Of a DNA stretch of 6,047 nt, positions 5,848-6,047 are shown piece by piece; the stretch's first letter is position 1; the number at the start of each line of letters is the position of its first letter. The position numbers and the translations under genes were made by a program. The notes below the pieces were generated by a model. That model was not told the origin of the DNA and searched no databases. It saw nothing but the letters and a program-made list of their open reading frames with translations. Source of the DNA: an uncultured Clostridia bacterium (lineage in GTDB: Bacteria > Bacillota > Clostridia > TANB77 > CAG-508); the NCBI GenBank assembly GCA_947595555.1, contig CANQES010000082.1, positions 1-6,047 on the forward strand, written 5' to 3'.

Positions 5848-5937
5848 TGGCGGAGATGAGAGGGTTCGAACCTCCGCGCCGTTCTCACGACCTAACTGTT
5901 TAGCAAACAGTCCCCTTCACCACTTGGGTACATCTCC
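5848..5937 (-). tRNA. tRNA-Ser (anticodon GCU), complete
   Basis: A 90-base class II tRNA. The acceptor stem GGAGATG/CATCTCC is perfect, followed by discriminator G and an encoded CCA. The anticodon arm ACTGT-TTGCTAA-ACAGT places GCU at plus 5902-5904, reading AGC/AGU serine codons. A long variable arm with a 5-bp stem and GAGA loop, and the T arm GGAGG-TTCGAAC-CCTCT, confirm the serine identity. It lies 42 bases downstream of a second tRNA-Ser gene and is probably co-transcribed with it. Its 3' end faces the pilin operon. Confidence 0.97.
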
Positions 5938-5979
5938 ATTTTATAAAGAAAAGCTAGACATAGCCTAACTTTTGTTGTT

Positions 5980-6047
<68 letters not shown>

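Noticed and set aside
5950..5972. Terminator between the two tRNA-Ser genes (small hairpin followed by T-rich sequence)
   Set aside because: The stem is at most 6 bp with a G-U pair and the following T-run is interrupted; it fits a spacer within a co-transcribed tRNA pair equally well.

Overview
The window reads as AT-rich, low-GC Gram-positive (Firmicutes, probably Clostridia-type) DNA. It has strong GGAGG-type ribosome binding sites, sigma-A-like promoters, CCA-encoding tRNA genes and single-membrane signal peptides. Stops are TAA, TAG and TGA, and Trp is TGG, so the standard bacterial code fits. Everything is encoded on the minus strand, so the biological order runs from high to low coordinates.

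Right edge (5848-6047): two tRNA-Ser genes, UGA (cut by the window end) and GCU (complete), with a weak terminator-like hairpin after the second. Next (4040-5685) come four consecutive small secreted two-helix membrane proteins of the TrbC/VirB2 pilin class. They are very different at their N-termini but share a nearly identical cytoplasmic-loop motif, G-[IL]-K-Y-M-x-G-S-x-E-[EQ]-[KR]-A-E-Y-K. The first three (5685 down to 4501) follow a good promoter at 5742-5770 and are 16-20 bases apart. The fourth (4040-4414) has its own promoter candidate inside the end of the preceding gene and is followed by a clear intrinsic terminator at 3976-4016.

After a roughly 300-base gap with a second promoter and an 11-bp-phased TTACA repeat comes the secretion-machine operon: a PrgI/VirB3-like membrane protein (3393-3740), a membrane-anchored protein resembling the N-terminal domain of VirB4/TraC (2192-3400), the VirB4-type ATPase (250-2205), and the start of a secreted or membrane protein that runs off the left edge (1-232). 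The genes overlap by 8 and 14 bases and the last gap is 17 bases, so they are very likely co-translated.

Together this is the core of a Gram-positive type IV secretion/conjugation apparatus: pilin-like subunits, the VirB3-like inner-membrane partner, and a VirB4 energiser divided over two polypeptides. No relaxase, coupling protein (VirD4), cell-wall hydrolase or integrase is in the window, so conjugative element versus resident secretion system cannot be decided here. The points most worth a second look are the four-pilin array with separate transcription of one member, the split VirB4, and the similar phased repeats near two promoters.
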